From assembly GCA_013368325.1 (NCBI GenBank), contig JAACJK010000066.1:248001-312000 (forward strand): a stretch of 64,000 nucleotides of DNA. Direction: 5' to 3'. The notes under the pieces are model-generated. The model worked only from the letters and a program-made list of their open reading frames with translations, searched no databases and was not told the origin of the DNA. This DNA comes from Ephemerocybe angulata. Taxonomy: Eukaryota; Basidiomycota; Agaricomycetes; Agaricales; Psathyrellaceae. Both the position numbers and the translations under genes were made by a program. Below are positions 32,961 through 43,199 of the stretch, in pieces (position 1 is the first letter of the stretch; each line of letters starts with the position of its first letter).

Positions 32961-35299
32961 ATGCCGCTTAGCAGAGACCGAGACCGTGTCAGTGCGTGTT
33001 CTCGGACAGCAACCACCACGTTCCCCTCATCGTCGTCGCCATCGCCGTCCACGATGAGCAGCAGCAGCACTTCCAATGCCCCATCGTCGTTCAAGCACAG
33101 CTCCAGCGCGTCCACGTCGTCGGTGCTCGGGCTCAACCCCCCAGGCACAACCCCAGCCAAGTCCAAACGGCATTCGATGCCTCTGTCGCCGCTGTCGCCC
33201 ACTGGACCACGGCCGCTGCATCTGCTCGACCTCGCAGGGTCGCTAGCGCAGGGGTCCAGCAGCCCAACGTCGCTGCTGCTGTCGCCAACACGACCTTCGT
33301 CATCGAGCAGAGCTCCAAGTCCTATGGAGCCCTCGCGGAGCTCGACACCGAAGAGCGCGAAACGCCAGTCGACGATCTCGTATTTCAGCCCGGACCACGT
33401 CAGCATGCGCGAACAGGATGTGTTGGTGAAGAGGACGTCGGCGCCGTTGCAGACGACGTCGCTTGCCGCAGCGACAGGGGCGGGGAGCGGGGCGGGGACG
33501 CGGGCGAGCGTGGAGGTGCTCGTGCCGCCGAATAGTGCGAAGGTCGTGCAGGTTGAGGAGGAGAAGAAGGATAGACCTTTAACGTCGGCTGAAAAGTACG
33601 TGGTTGTTTGCTTGAAGGCTTGTTCGACTTTGCTAAACGGCATGTGTTAGACACGCGGAATTACTGCACTTTATCGCGCAGAAGGAAGCGAAATGTCTAG
33701 AACTACGCTCTCAACTCTCAATGCACGAAGAAGAGCTACTCCAACGTACGTCCGCTATTCTACCATATAGACCGTACTAACCATGTCGCAGTGAAACGCA
33801 AATGGGAGCGCATAATCAACCGCGGTCTGGAACGAGAAAACAGCTCCCTCCCAAGCCCCCTCTCCCCTTCCTACGCGACGAACCCAAAGGACATCCCCGC
33901 AGCTCTCATGTCCCTCACCACAAACCCCTCCCTCACCCTCGAAGGCATCCGCGAAGGCGTGCAAGGCATGAGCAGACTCCTTGCCGCCGGCCTCTCCATC
34001 ACCGCTCCTCCCGACGCCCCGAATACCACCAACCCCCAAGCTCGCCCTCCAAAACTCGGAGTCCCAAGCTCAGCGCGGTACGCCCCATCCTCGAGCTCGA
34101 CGTCGCCTATCCCACCAAGCCCGTTGTCTATATCATCAACCGCAACGCCGCTAGCGGAGTCGCCCGTCTCCGCCTCCGCCGCGCTTCCGAGCGCGAATGC
34201 GCGGAAGAGCTTTGCACGGCACGCGCAGCGCGAGTCCGATTCGTCTATGGCGACAGGGAGCTCTTCGTCCGTGCGATTATCGACATCGTCTGCGGCGACG
34301 AGCGTGGACGATGAGCCTCAATTCGCACAACCAAGGGACGGGGGACATAAAGCGAATGCGAGTCTGCATTGTTCACCGCAAGAGCTTATAATGAGCGATA
34401 CGGGCGCATCGGTGTGTGTGAGCCCGAATCCCGCGTTTTTGGAGCAAAAGGCGAGGCGGAGGAGGAGGGCGCAGGAGAAGGAAGCGGAGGCGGAGAGGGA
34501 GAGGATGGAGCGGGAAAGGGATGCGTGGGGTGCTAATTCGGACGCGTTGGAGCCTGAGTGGGACGCTTGGGGAGAGAGTGAAGGGCAAACTTCGAGTTCA
34601 CCCAGTCCATTATCCTCCGCGAATATTAATGGAACGAAGAAAGGAGCCGGGGAGGCATCGAGTTCCGCACCCGCAAGTTCGATACCGACCTTCGCCGGCC
34701 TCGCGTCGCCACAGATGTCCTCCTGGATGGGTACTATGGGGAAGAAGCTCGGTGGGGAGCTGCAGAAGGGCACTAGCGCTGCGGGGAAGCGCGCTTCCCT
34801 CATGCTCTCAGATATGGGGCAGTCATTTGTGTCTGCGCTGACGTCGCCTCCCTCCGAGACGCCTGGGGCAATGGCAGGGCTGAATGGGGGCTTGGCGGCG
34901 AGTCCAAGTGGGTCGAGCTCGACGTCGTCGCCATTCCAGAATGGGTCGGATCCGATGTTTGGACTTGTGTCGGCTATACCTGCGGGGAAGAAGAAGAGGA
35001 GTGTGAAGGCAACGACCTCGAGTGCGGCGGCGCAGGAGGCGGCTGGAGCTGGGGCTAGTCATACGCTTAGCCTTTCGTTCTCACTTGAGAGGAACGCTAG
35101 TGCAAGTGCGGGTAAAGGGGCAGGGGCGAAGTCGCTTTTGGACGATGATGAGGATGAGGATGGGTTTGGGCCTATGGTTGCGAGTCCGAGTGTGGCTGGG
35201 GGTGTGTTGGGGAGTGCGAAAGGCGGGATGGCAGTTATGACGCCCGATAATGTCAAGACTACCGCGAAAGAGGAGGAGGAGGATGAGTGGAATTGGTAG
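32961..35299 (+). CDS. Ser/Pro-rich protein with central coiled coil and acidic DEWNW end (DUF4048-like)
   Basis: Exons 32961-33595, 33651-33745 and 33792-35299 give 745 aa with exact frame. The N-terminal 200 residues are Ser/Pro/Thr-rich and disordered. Splicing joins a conserved helical segment, ELLHFIAQKEAKCLELRSQ then EEELLQLKRKWERIINRG (about residues 215-255), which resembles the coiled-coil core of fungal DUF4048 proteins. Then come long Ser/Ala/Gly tracts, a charged helix (ARRRRRAQEKEAEAERERME), FAGLASPQMSSWMGTMGKKL, and an acidic end DDDEDEDGFGP..EEEEDEWNW. Probably a cytoplasmic or trafficking adaptor, but that is inference. The start could instead be the ATG at 33051. A partial relic of this gene lies at 43200-43720. 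Confidence 0.65.
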
Positions 35300-36095
35300 G
35301 ATCCGTATCTTCACCGGTGTGATGTATCTTGGAGGCGTTTTCTTGGGTTCATTTGTTTTTTGGTTGACGACGAGATGAGCATGATATGATGGGATACGAA
35401 ATACGATGACTGATTTCTTTAATGTTTGTTGTATCTCTTTCAATGTGTTTTGGACCACTTATATACCTGGTGGTGGTCCTTGCATGGGTACATATAGTAA
35501 CGATATCTTAGTGTAGACAAGGCTGGTATACAAATACAGGACAGCTAATACGAGTAAGTTCTTTCCCGCCCGAATCCTTCGAACTTCGTACCTCACGATA
35601 TCCCGCGGAAGACGCAAGGAATAGCCATGGCTTCGCGTTCTATGTCTATTCAACAGGAGCTCCAAGGTAGCTTGATGCATACGGCCTGGAGCCGCTTGCT
35701 TAGTACGCGTAGGTATCGCGTGAATGTGAAACTGTGATTTCTTGGGCGCCTATGCCATACCGCCCCATTTGGATGCTGCAGCGCACGACCACAGAGGAAC
35801 CTAAAGCAGGAATCAAGTCTCTCAAACCTTCAAACTTGCTGCGGTCATGGGTTCTATTCGATTTACGCCTTATGTGGTGAAGAGTCGTCGAGTCGTCCGA
35901 ATGCGATTTAACTAGATTGAGTTGAGATTGTGGCAAACACGATCTCTCCGTCACAACATCACATGAATCCCTCTAAGTCCTTCATTACATCGATAACGAT
36001 TAATAGAATCTTCTGTGTGCCGCTTATAACTCGCACGTGTAGCTATAGAAGGTAAAACTTGGCTTCTCCCCTAACTGACCAACCATCATCGAACG
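35300..36095. other. Intergenic region upstream of GTPase 4
   Basis: No gene. The part 35830-35980 is homologous to 38865-38995 upstream of GTPase 5, showing that the promoter was duplicated with the gene. Confidence 0.5.
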
Positions 36096-37657
36096 ATGTC
36101 CAACGATCCGAAGGAGCATACCATCGCGTAGATAACTTTTCTCCTTGTGACAGAAACACAAATCGCTGACTGGATGCAATCAGCGTTATAGGCGAATTCG
36201 ACGCCGGAAAGACTACAGTGTGTTGTTCATGTCGATCTCCCAGGCAGGCTCTCGATGACGCCGTGAATCACAGTTCATCAAGGCCGTTCGAGATGCAGCC
36301 AATATTGGAATAATTGGGTCACCCGTAGCTGAAGAGGCACCCACCCTGAGCATAGAGGAGTACAAGGTACCTCTTCTGGATGGACAAACGTTGACCTTCC
36401 TCGACACTCCTGGATTCGACGGCTATCAGGCAGGATCTGAGTCTGCGAAGACGACCGAAGAAATCCTCCAGATGCTGGAGGAGCACCTTGATGCAAATGG
36501 GTGGGTGCTGTCTTCATTGCGGTGGGTATGTACTCATCGCTGCAAATTACCAGGTCTAGAACTGTCTCCCATGTTCTCGTCTTCCTAAACGCAATCGACA
36601 CGGCCACGACCGAACTGAAGGGTCGTGCGCGACGCACCTTCGAGAGACTCTTCCCAAACTCTAAGGTGGTGTACATTACCACACGCTGGGACCAAGTTGA
36701 GAACGATGACGGCCTTCCCGTCACCATCGACGAGGCGAAAAGCAAAGAAGAAAGCATTTATGCTGCTGGAAGGACGAGTGGAAGCCTCTTGGAGTATTTG
36801 CATGACAACCGGGAGAATCGGGGGGACGTCCTTCGTTTCCGCTCTGGTCTGCCCATTGACGCCTACTCATCTCCCCATGATATCGTACAGAAGCTCTTCC
36901 CCACGGCCAGACAAGTAAGTCGCAAATTGTACGGTAGCCGGGGTGATGCTCATTCGTAATCCGTCAACACTAGGTATCGGATGCTCCTTTCAAGGAGGTA
37001 CCGTTAGCTACGACCGAGGAGAGGGACGACCTTAGTCACCTTACTTCGAAGTGCGATCTTCTGCTGCGGGAGAAAGCTGTGTTTCTTCAAGAGAAGGAAG
37101 TGTTTCGCCAGGAGCAGGAAATGTTCCTTCAGGAGAAAGGAGCTTTTCTCCAGGAGTTCAAGGGTACGCTCTCTCTTCGAAGTTATGGGTCATGGGCTGC
37201 TAAATTTATGAACTCTCCCCCCTATGCGATTGCAGAAATGGCCGAACAGGCCAGGCTAGAGGCTGAGGCGGGTAGGAAGGAACTGGCGGCAGAGATGAAG
37301 CGCAACCAACTCGAGGCCCAGAAACTCGCTGACGCCAACTTCGAGAAGTTCCAGTTCCAGAAGGAAAGGGGAGCGTACGAGAAAAAGGTCAAGGAAGATA
37401 TGGAACGGGCGGAGAAAAGATGGCTTGTGGACCTGGAGCAGCTCAAGGAGGAGGCGAGGAGAAATGCTATCAACAGCGCAGAGTGGCGGAAGATGCAAGC
37501 CGACTATGAGAAACGTCTCGAGAATCAGGAGGCCATGCTCCTCGAGAAGTTTAGGAGGCAGGAGCGCGATATACAGTATGAGATGGAGCGCCAAGAGAGG
37601 AGGTTCCAGGAACAGACTATGCAAATCCGTCACGAACTTGAGGCCAGACGTCGCTAG
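36096..37657 (+). CDS. GIMAP/AIG1-like GTPase, subtype II, CaaX end lost (GTPase 4)
   Basis: Exons 36096-36127, 36184-36217, 36274-36500, 36554-36914, 36974-37163 and 37236-37657 give 421 aa. The P-loop GEFDAGKTT is on a 34-nt exon, as in subtype I; G3 is FLDTPGFDG; G4 is TTRWDQ; HVLVFLNAID replaces the HRISDxRMGG element. The coiled coil has heptad-like repeats (VFLQEKEVFRQEQEMFLQEK) encoded by 21-bp units, then EMAEQARLEAEAGRKEL..ADANFEKF. The frame ends at TAG 37655-37657. The paralogue GTPase 5 continues past this point to CTIC, and the bases after this stop still align to it but with both cysteine codons changed. So this copy probably cannot be prenylated. Confidence 0.75.
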
Positions 37658-37861
37658 AAGGACAAGGGAAAATTCAGCATCCGTTAGTTTTTAAAGTTGT
37701 CTAGTCTCGTTACCGTTTCGAACGCTCTCCCAGCGGTATATGGTTCGATATCTGTTCTGCATGTTTCCTTTCAGCATACCTTTGGCCGTGTACAAAAAGG
37801 CCTCATCACCTGAAACCTATTCATAAAACTAAATTGAAGATGAAACGCAGAATCGTCAAGG

Positions 37862-37950
37862 TCCCCAGGCCGCTATCGCATGTATATTTGTATATTTCGT
37901 GGACGGTGACGATGCACATTAGAGGGCTTGGGTTGGTGGATGCGCCGGCA
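37862..37950 (-). pseudogene. Truncated inverted copy of the 28390 gene
   Basis: In reverse complement this stretch reads GASTNPSPLMCIVTVHEIY, matching residues around 76-95 of the 205-aa protein at 28390, then diverges. The first 75 codons and the C-terminal half are missing. Confidence 0.65.
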
Positions 37951-38760
37951 GATATGATGGTGGTGGTGGTGGTCGGGTGAAAGGGGTGATCAGCGTCAAA
38001 GAGCCCTTTGTTCGCACCCCGGCACTTACGGCGCTTATCTGCCGATCCTTATGGCGATGCCCCGATCCACCATCGCGGTGCAGTATGGGAGGAAGGGTGT
38101 GAGTGGGGCAGCAATTCGAACGTACTTGGTGAGCGTACTCCATACCCATTTACTCCTAATAATCAGTTGGCATCTGAACGGACTTCACTCGGACTCCGCT
38201 CGGACTGGGATGGCGAAGGGGATGTGACCAGTGGGGCAACCATCCTCTTCCTGGATCAACAATCTTGTCCCTCTCGCCGTGGACCATGTAAAGCTCCTAG
38301 AAAGTGGTTACATTAATTTGAACACACAGACGACAGCGGGTAGACACATGCAACTCAGCATGCGCACCCATAATATCTTGGGCGCTTAAAGCGGCGTAGG
38401 AATGAAGATTGGCCATATTCGTACAGCAGCCAGAAGCAACTGTGCACTTCAACATTAGCCAAAGCATCTGCCTCGCGCGTTAAACGTGTTATTCATTGCG
38501 CAGGTGAGCTCCTCATCCACAATAATCAATCATTCTATCTTTACCTGCCAAATGTGCTTTCGGCGGAGTTGGGCGTCTATCTGATCACTGCCTCGTGTAC
38601 ACCCTGAAAGGAAGATCTGTAGCTTGGGGTCACACATGGACATGTTCTCTTCATAAACTCTGCCTCGCCCTGAACACACGGCGGAGGACGTGCATAACTC
38701 TAATGCGAATAGCACGGAGTCCAAGAGAACGAACTATATGCTGCAAACATGGCGAAGAAC
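37951..38760 (-). repeat. Arm 2 of the inverted duplication (partner 27527-28350)
   Basis: Reverse-complement match to arm 1 over its length. Carries the motif in inverted form at 38030-38040 (GGCGCTTATCT) and 38569-38582 (TTGGGCGTCTATCT). No gene inside. Confidence 0.85.
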
Positions 38761-39127
38761 GGAGAAGTGGAAAGTAATCACATCTTAGCCTAGTCAGCCT
38801 TGTTTCACATTCAAGCGGCACTCCCTCAGTGCCAAGCTGGCATTCCACGGACTTGCTGCATTCTTGCTGCATTCATGGGTTCTATTTGATTCACGGCCCC
38901 GCCTCATGTGGTGACGAGTCGTCGAGTTGTCCAAATTCGATAAGCTAAAGGGGTGCGGCAAAATCCAATCTCTCCGTCACAGCATCACATGAAGCCCTGC
39001 TGGATCCATGTTCCCAATAGTAATACCATCGACAATGATTATCGATTACTGAATAGAGTCCCCTGTGTTCCATTTATTATAACCGCACGCCTAACTTCTC
39101 CCCTAACTAACCAACCATCATTGAACG

Positions 39128-40728
39128 ATGTCCAACGAGTCCAAGGAGCGTACCATTGTGTCTGTAACTTTTCTCTCTCTGCCTAGAAACATAATGCTAA
39201 CTGGATGCCATCAGCGTTATAGGCAAATTCGACGCCGGAAAGACTACGGTGTGTTGTTCATGTTGATGTCACAGGCAGGCTCTCGATGACGCCGGGAATC
39301 ACAGTTCATCAAGGCCGTTCGAGATGCAGCCAATATTGGAATAATTGGGTCACCCGTAGCTGAAGAGACACCCACCCTGAGCATAGAGGAGTACAACGTA
39401 CCTCTTCTGGATGGACAAACGTTGACCTTCCTCGACACTCCTGGATTCGACGGCTATCAGGCGGGATCTGAGTCTGCGAAGACGACCGAAGAAATCCTCC
39501 AAATGCTGGAGGAGCACCTTGGTGTAAATGGGTGGGTGCTGTCTTCATTGCGGAGGGTATGTATTCATCGCTGCAAACCAACAGGCCTAGAACTGTCTCC
39601 CATGTCCTCTTCTTCCTAAACGCAATCGACACGACCACGACTGAACTGAAGGGTCGTGCGCGACGCACCTTCGAGAGACTCTTCCCAAACTCTAAGGTGG
39701 TGTACATTACCACACGCTGGGACCAAGTTGAGAACGACGACGGCCTTCCTGTCACCGTCGAAGAGGCGAAAAGCAAAGAAGAAAGCATTTATGCGGGTGG
39801 AAGGACGAGTGGCAGCCTCTTGGAGTATTTGCACGACAACCGGGAGAATCGGGGGGACGCCCTTCGTTTCCGCTCTGGTCTGCCTATTGACGCCTACTCA
39901 TCCCCCCATCATATCATACAGAAGCTCTTCACGACGGCCAGACAGGTAAGCCGCATGTAGGGTAGTCTCGGAGGTGGTGGCTCAATCGTGAACCATCAAT
40001 CCTAGGTATCGGATGCTCCTTTGGAGATATCGTTAGTGGCTACGACAGAGGAGAACGAGGACCTTAATTCCAAGTGCAATCTTCTGCTCCGGGAGAAAGA
40101 AGTGTTTCTCCAGGAGAAAGAAGCATTCCTTCAAGAGAAAAGAGTGTTCCTCCAGGTGAAAGGAGCTTTCCTCCGGGAGTACAAGGGTACGTTCTCCTTT
40201 CAAAATCATGGCCCGCTGAATTTATGAACTCTCTACTATGCAATCGCAGAAATGGCCGAACAGGCTAGGCTAGAGGCTGAGGCGGGTAGGAAGGAACTGG
40301 AGGCGGAGATGAAGCACAGCCAACTCGAGGTCCAGAAACTCGCTGACGCCAACTTCGAGAAGTTCCTGAAGGAACGAGAGGTATACGAGAGAAAGGTCAA
40401 GGAAGATAAGGAACAGGCGGAGAGGCGATTGCCTGCAGACATCGAGCAGCTCAAGGGGGAGGCGAGGAAGAATGCTGCGGGGAGCGCAGAGTGGCTGAAG
40501 ATGCAAGCCGACTATCAGCAACGTCTTGACGACATCCGCGATAGGGAGCACCAGGCGGCTCTCAAGGCGAAGGATCAAGAGGCCACACTTCTCATCGAGA
40601 TCGAGAAGGGTAGGAGGCAGGAGCTCCAAGAGATGAGGCGCCGGGAACAGAATAACCCATTTAATCAGAAAATCTATGACCTTGAGGCAAGAGTTGGCCA
40701 GAAGGATGGCGAGTGCACCATATGTTAG
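39128..40728 (+). CDS. GIMAP/AIG1-like GTPase, subtype II, with CTIC CaaX end (GTPase 5)
   Basis: Exons 39128-39159, 39215-39248, 39305-39531, 39585-39945, 40006-40186 and 40250-40728 give 437 aa. First four exon lengths (32, 34, 227, 361) equal GTPase 4. Motifs: GKFDAGKTT, FLDTPGFDGYQAGSES, HVLFFLNAID, YITTRWDQV. The coiled coil starts with four 7-residue repeats (EVFLQEK, EAFLQEK, RVFLQVK, GAFLREY), then the long tail shared with GTPase 3 (QLEVQKLADANFEKF; WLKMQADYQQRLDDIRDREH). It ends KDGECTIC, a CaaX box (X=C). Intron 1 has an unusual GTCTGT donor. Probably a lipid-anchored GTPase; role unknown. Tandem duplicate of GTPase 4, about 3.03 kb apart. Confidence 0.8.
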
Positions 40729-40974
40729 TTTAGTTTATCAACCTAGCTACCTTACCTGGTTTCTTTACCGTTTCGGGTGCTCTCCCAGTGGTATCAAGTT
40801 CGGTTATCTGTTCTGCATGTTTTCTTTCAGCACCATATACAGAGAAGCTGTCATCGCCCGTTTTCATTGTACTAAATTGGAGATGAAACGCAGAATCATC
40901 GAGGGTGGTCCCGCGCTCGATACACGCGCGTTGAACGGGTGGTCCAGACGTTTGCAGTGGACTAGCTTGAGCTA

Positions 40975-41401
40975 CAGGTACGAGAAGCAAAGGAGGCGCA
41001 AAGGATTGCGGCCGAGAAAGAGAAGCAAAGGTTGGAAGATAGGTGTATTCGATGTCCGTCTTTCCAGTGTTCTGACCCCTGCCAGTGGCCTTTCAGAAGT
41101 TAAGAGGCTCCATGCGGTGAAAGTTCAAAAACCGCGGGAAGAAGAGGCCATGCGCAGGCAGCAGGAATTTGAACGCTTCGAAGCCGAACAGATACGTGCA
41201 AAGGAGCATGCAGAAAGAGATAAGAAGGAGTCCGGGCACAAGCGCATGGAGAAGGAGGAGCAGGAAAGGATATGGGCCGCCGAGATAGAGGAACAGAAGT
41301 TCCAGGCAAGGGTTGCCGAGCGGATTGCTGGGCAGAAGCGTATCCAGGCCGAAGAAGCAAGTCGTCGAAGGTCCCTATATATGATATATCAACTTGAGTG
41401 A
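40975..41401 (+). pseudogene. Remnant of a sixth GTPase (subtype I tail)
   Basis: The frame REAKEAQRIAAEKEKQRLE matches the end of exon 4 of GTPases 1 and 2 (EAKEAQRIEAERLRQEME), but the donor that should follow is damaged (gaagATAGGT against gaagGTACGG). After an intron-like gap, REEEAMRRQQEFERFEAEQ and MEKEEQERIWAAEIEEQ align with their exon 5, ending at TGA 41399. The G domain and CaaX end are absent. Confidence 0.6.
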
Positions 41402-41668
41402 GTAGTACAGCTCAATTATTCTGCTTGCTTGCCCACCGGTGGGGCGAAATAATAAATAAATGCTATATATGGACGAGATTTCCCAATGCGGTCGAGCTCG
41501 AATCGCGCGCGCCCGGCTGGGCGATGACAAAGCTTCGGCGGCGAGCTGAGTTCGAATACGAATCAGGATGACCGTCGCGTCGCGTCTCTCGGTCCACTAC
41601 CCTCTTCATATCATTGAATCTATCACCCATCCGCTCGTTTATCGCCCTCTATACCTTAATATCTCATA

Positions 41669-42367
41669 ATGTGAGTGTTTATCTTTAACTTTACCGCAGG
41701 GATAAGCTCAATTCGCTGTGTAGGAGTCACACTTTCATTAACTACGGTGCCCCACCATACGTGCCCGACGGCCTCCAATGGTCTGCCCCCACCATCCCCA
41801 TAGACCCCCAGCTTATGGAGGAGGTATGTACATGTTACTTGACGACATAATGTGCCCTTCTGAACGCCAATATTCGCTTAGGATCGTCTTGCCCGTGAGC
41901 AACGCCAGGAGGCTGCTGCAAATACCCCCAACACCAACAACGGCGTCGCAGAGCAGGTTCCTGTTCCCCCAGCCCGAAAGCGCGGTCGCCCTCGTGGCAC
42001 AGGCACCACAGCTGCGAAGCCACCCTCGAAGAAGGCCAAGAAGAAGGAGGACGCGAGTTCAAACAAGGAGAATCTGCCTCCTGTTCAGCAAACCCCCGGG
42101 CCTCTCACTCCCCTCAGCACTGCACCTCCCAATACCACGATGCCACCACCTCCCGAAAGCCCGAAACCTTCTACCCCAGAGCCTGCCACCCCGAAGCCTG
42201 CCACCTCGAAGCCTGCAAAAGTGGAGGTGAAGGACGAGCTACTTGAGTCCATGATCTGGACCAAGGCTGATCGTACCGCCCTCTTCAAGTATTTCTTGGA
42301 CGAGGGTGACGATCAGGAGCGCCGAATGAAGCAGCTGAAGGTCAACCGATCAGAGGCCTTTCGTGAG
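41669..42367 (+). CDS. AT-hook nuclear protein, 3' end uncertain
   Basis: The start codon appears split: AT at 41669-41670, intron 41671-41723, then G plus exon 2 (41724-41823) and exon 3 (41882-42367), giving SHTFINYGAPPYVPDGLQW and onwards. Residues about 70-80 (ARKRGRPRGTG) are an AT-hook, followed by a Lys-rich NLS (SKKAKKKED), a Pro-rich linker with PATPKPATSKPA repeats, and MIWTKADRTALFKYFLD, a start of the Myb/SANT-like domain common in basidiomycete proteins. A canonical donor (gtatgc) follows 42367, but downstream exons are obscured by a 124-bp tandem duplication; one reading adds MPVLDMSQIRWWFPLL. May be recently disrupted. DNA binding is inferred from the AT-hook. Confidence 0.6.
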
Positions 42368-42388
42368 GTATGCTTTGTCTCTGATGTT

Positions 42389-42634
42389 GACTCGGAAACG
42401 GAAATGTGTATGTGATTCACTGTGTGGGAGACAGATGCCTGTTTTGGATATGTCACAAATACGATGGTGGTTTCCCCTTCTCCATCATCATGAAGCGACG
42501 AACTCCGAGTTGGACTCGGAAACGGAAATGTGTATGTGATTCACTGTGTGGGAGACAGATGCCTGTTTTGGATATGTCACAAATACGATGGTGGTTTCCC
42601 CTTCTCCATCATCATGAAGCGACGAACTCTATGA
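42389..42634 (+). repeat. 124-bp direct tandem duplication
   Basis: The unit starting gactcggaaacggaaatgtg at 42389 recurs at 42513 with no visible difference through gaagcgacgaactc. Near identity implies a recent event or an assembly artefact. It lies where the next exon of the AT-hook gene is expected. Confidence 0.9.
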
Positions 42635-43024
42635 ACGCGCTACGCAGCTCCATACATATTCTCAATCCACTGCATCCCTTTACTTATCAGTATCCCGACA
42701 GCACCTTCCTCGTTCAACGACGCCGAGGACCGAAAAGCGCCGCATGCGGAACTTGATGACACCCTCGATAACCACCACCACCCCCACTGCAGCCTGCTGC
42801 GGAAGTCGACGATGAAGGAGCACGCACAATCTCGGCGTCAGCACTACCCAGGACACCCTCCATGATGAATTTCGATGACAGAATCCGTCCCGCATGGCGG
42901 GACATACCGTCTTCAAACACCTGTGTGGACGACTCTCGATCCGATTTATAACGAAGAGAAATGCTTCATACTTGGGATCAGCCCGACCTCTGAATCCTGG
43001 GGCCGTTAGCTCAGTGAATCCTAA

Positions 43025-43081
43025 TGGCGACAGTAACAGAGACTTGTTGTGAATTTCAACAAGCCTCCGTTACTGTCGCCA
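43025..43081. repeat. Long hairpin (inverted repeat with about 24-bp arms)
   Basis: ggcgacagtaac (43026) and gttactgtcgcc (ending 43080) are exact complements, with the pairing continuing inward through cttgttg and caacaag around a tgaattt loop, broken by a few mismatches. Confidence 0.8.
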
Positions 43082-43199
43082 ATAGGATCTTTGTCACCGA
43101 GCATGGCCCCGAGCTCTATCGAACCGCTGTTGCGAATGTCCACACGAAGACCACAAAACCCTAGCCGACAACGGTGCTTTGCCGTAAGAATACCGCTTT

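Noticed and set aside
35081..35458. Minus-strand frame at the end of the Ser-rich gene
   Set aside because: Antisense shadow of the acidic C-terminus and 3' UTR.
42998..43040. Possible tRNA head (ggccgttagctcagt)
   Set aside because: The A-box-like start is followed by a hairpin, and no anticodon arm or B box is present.
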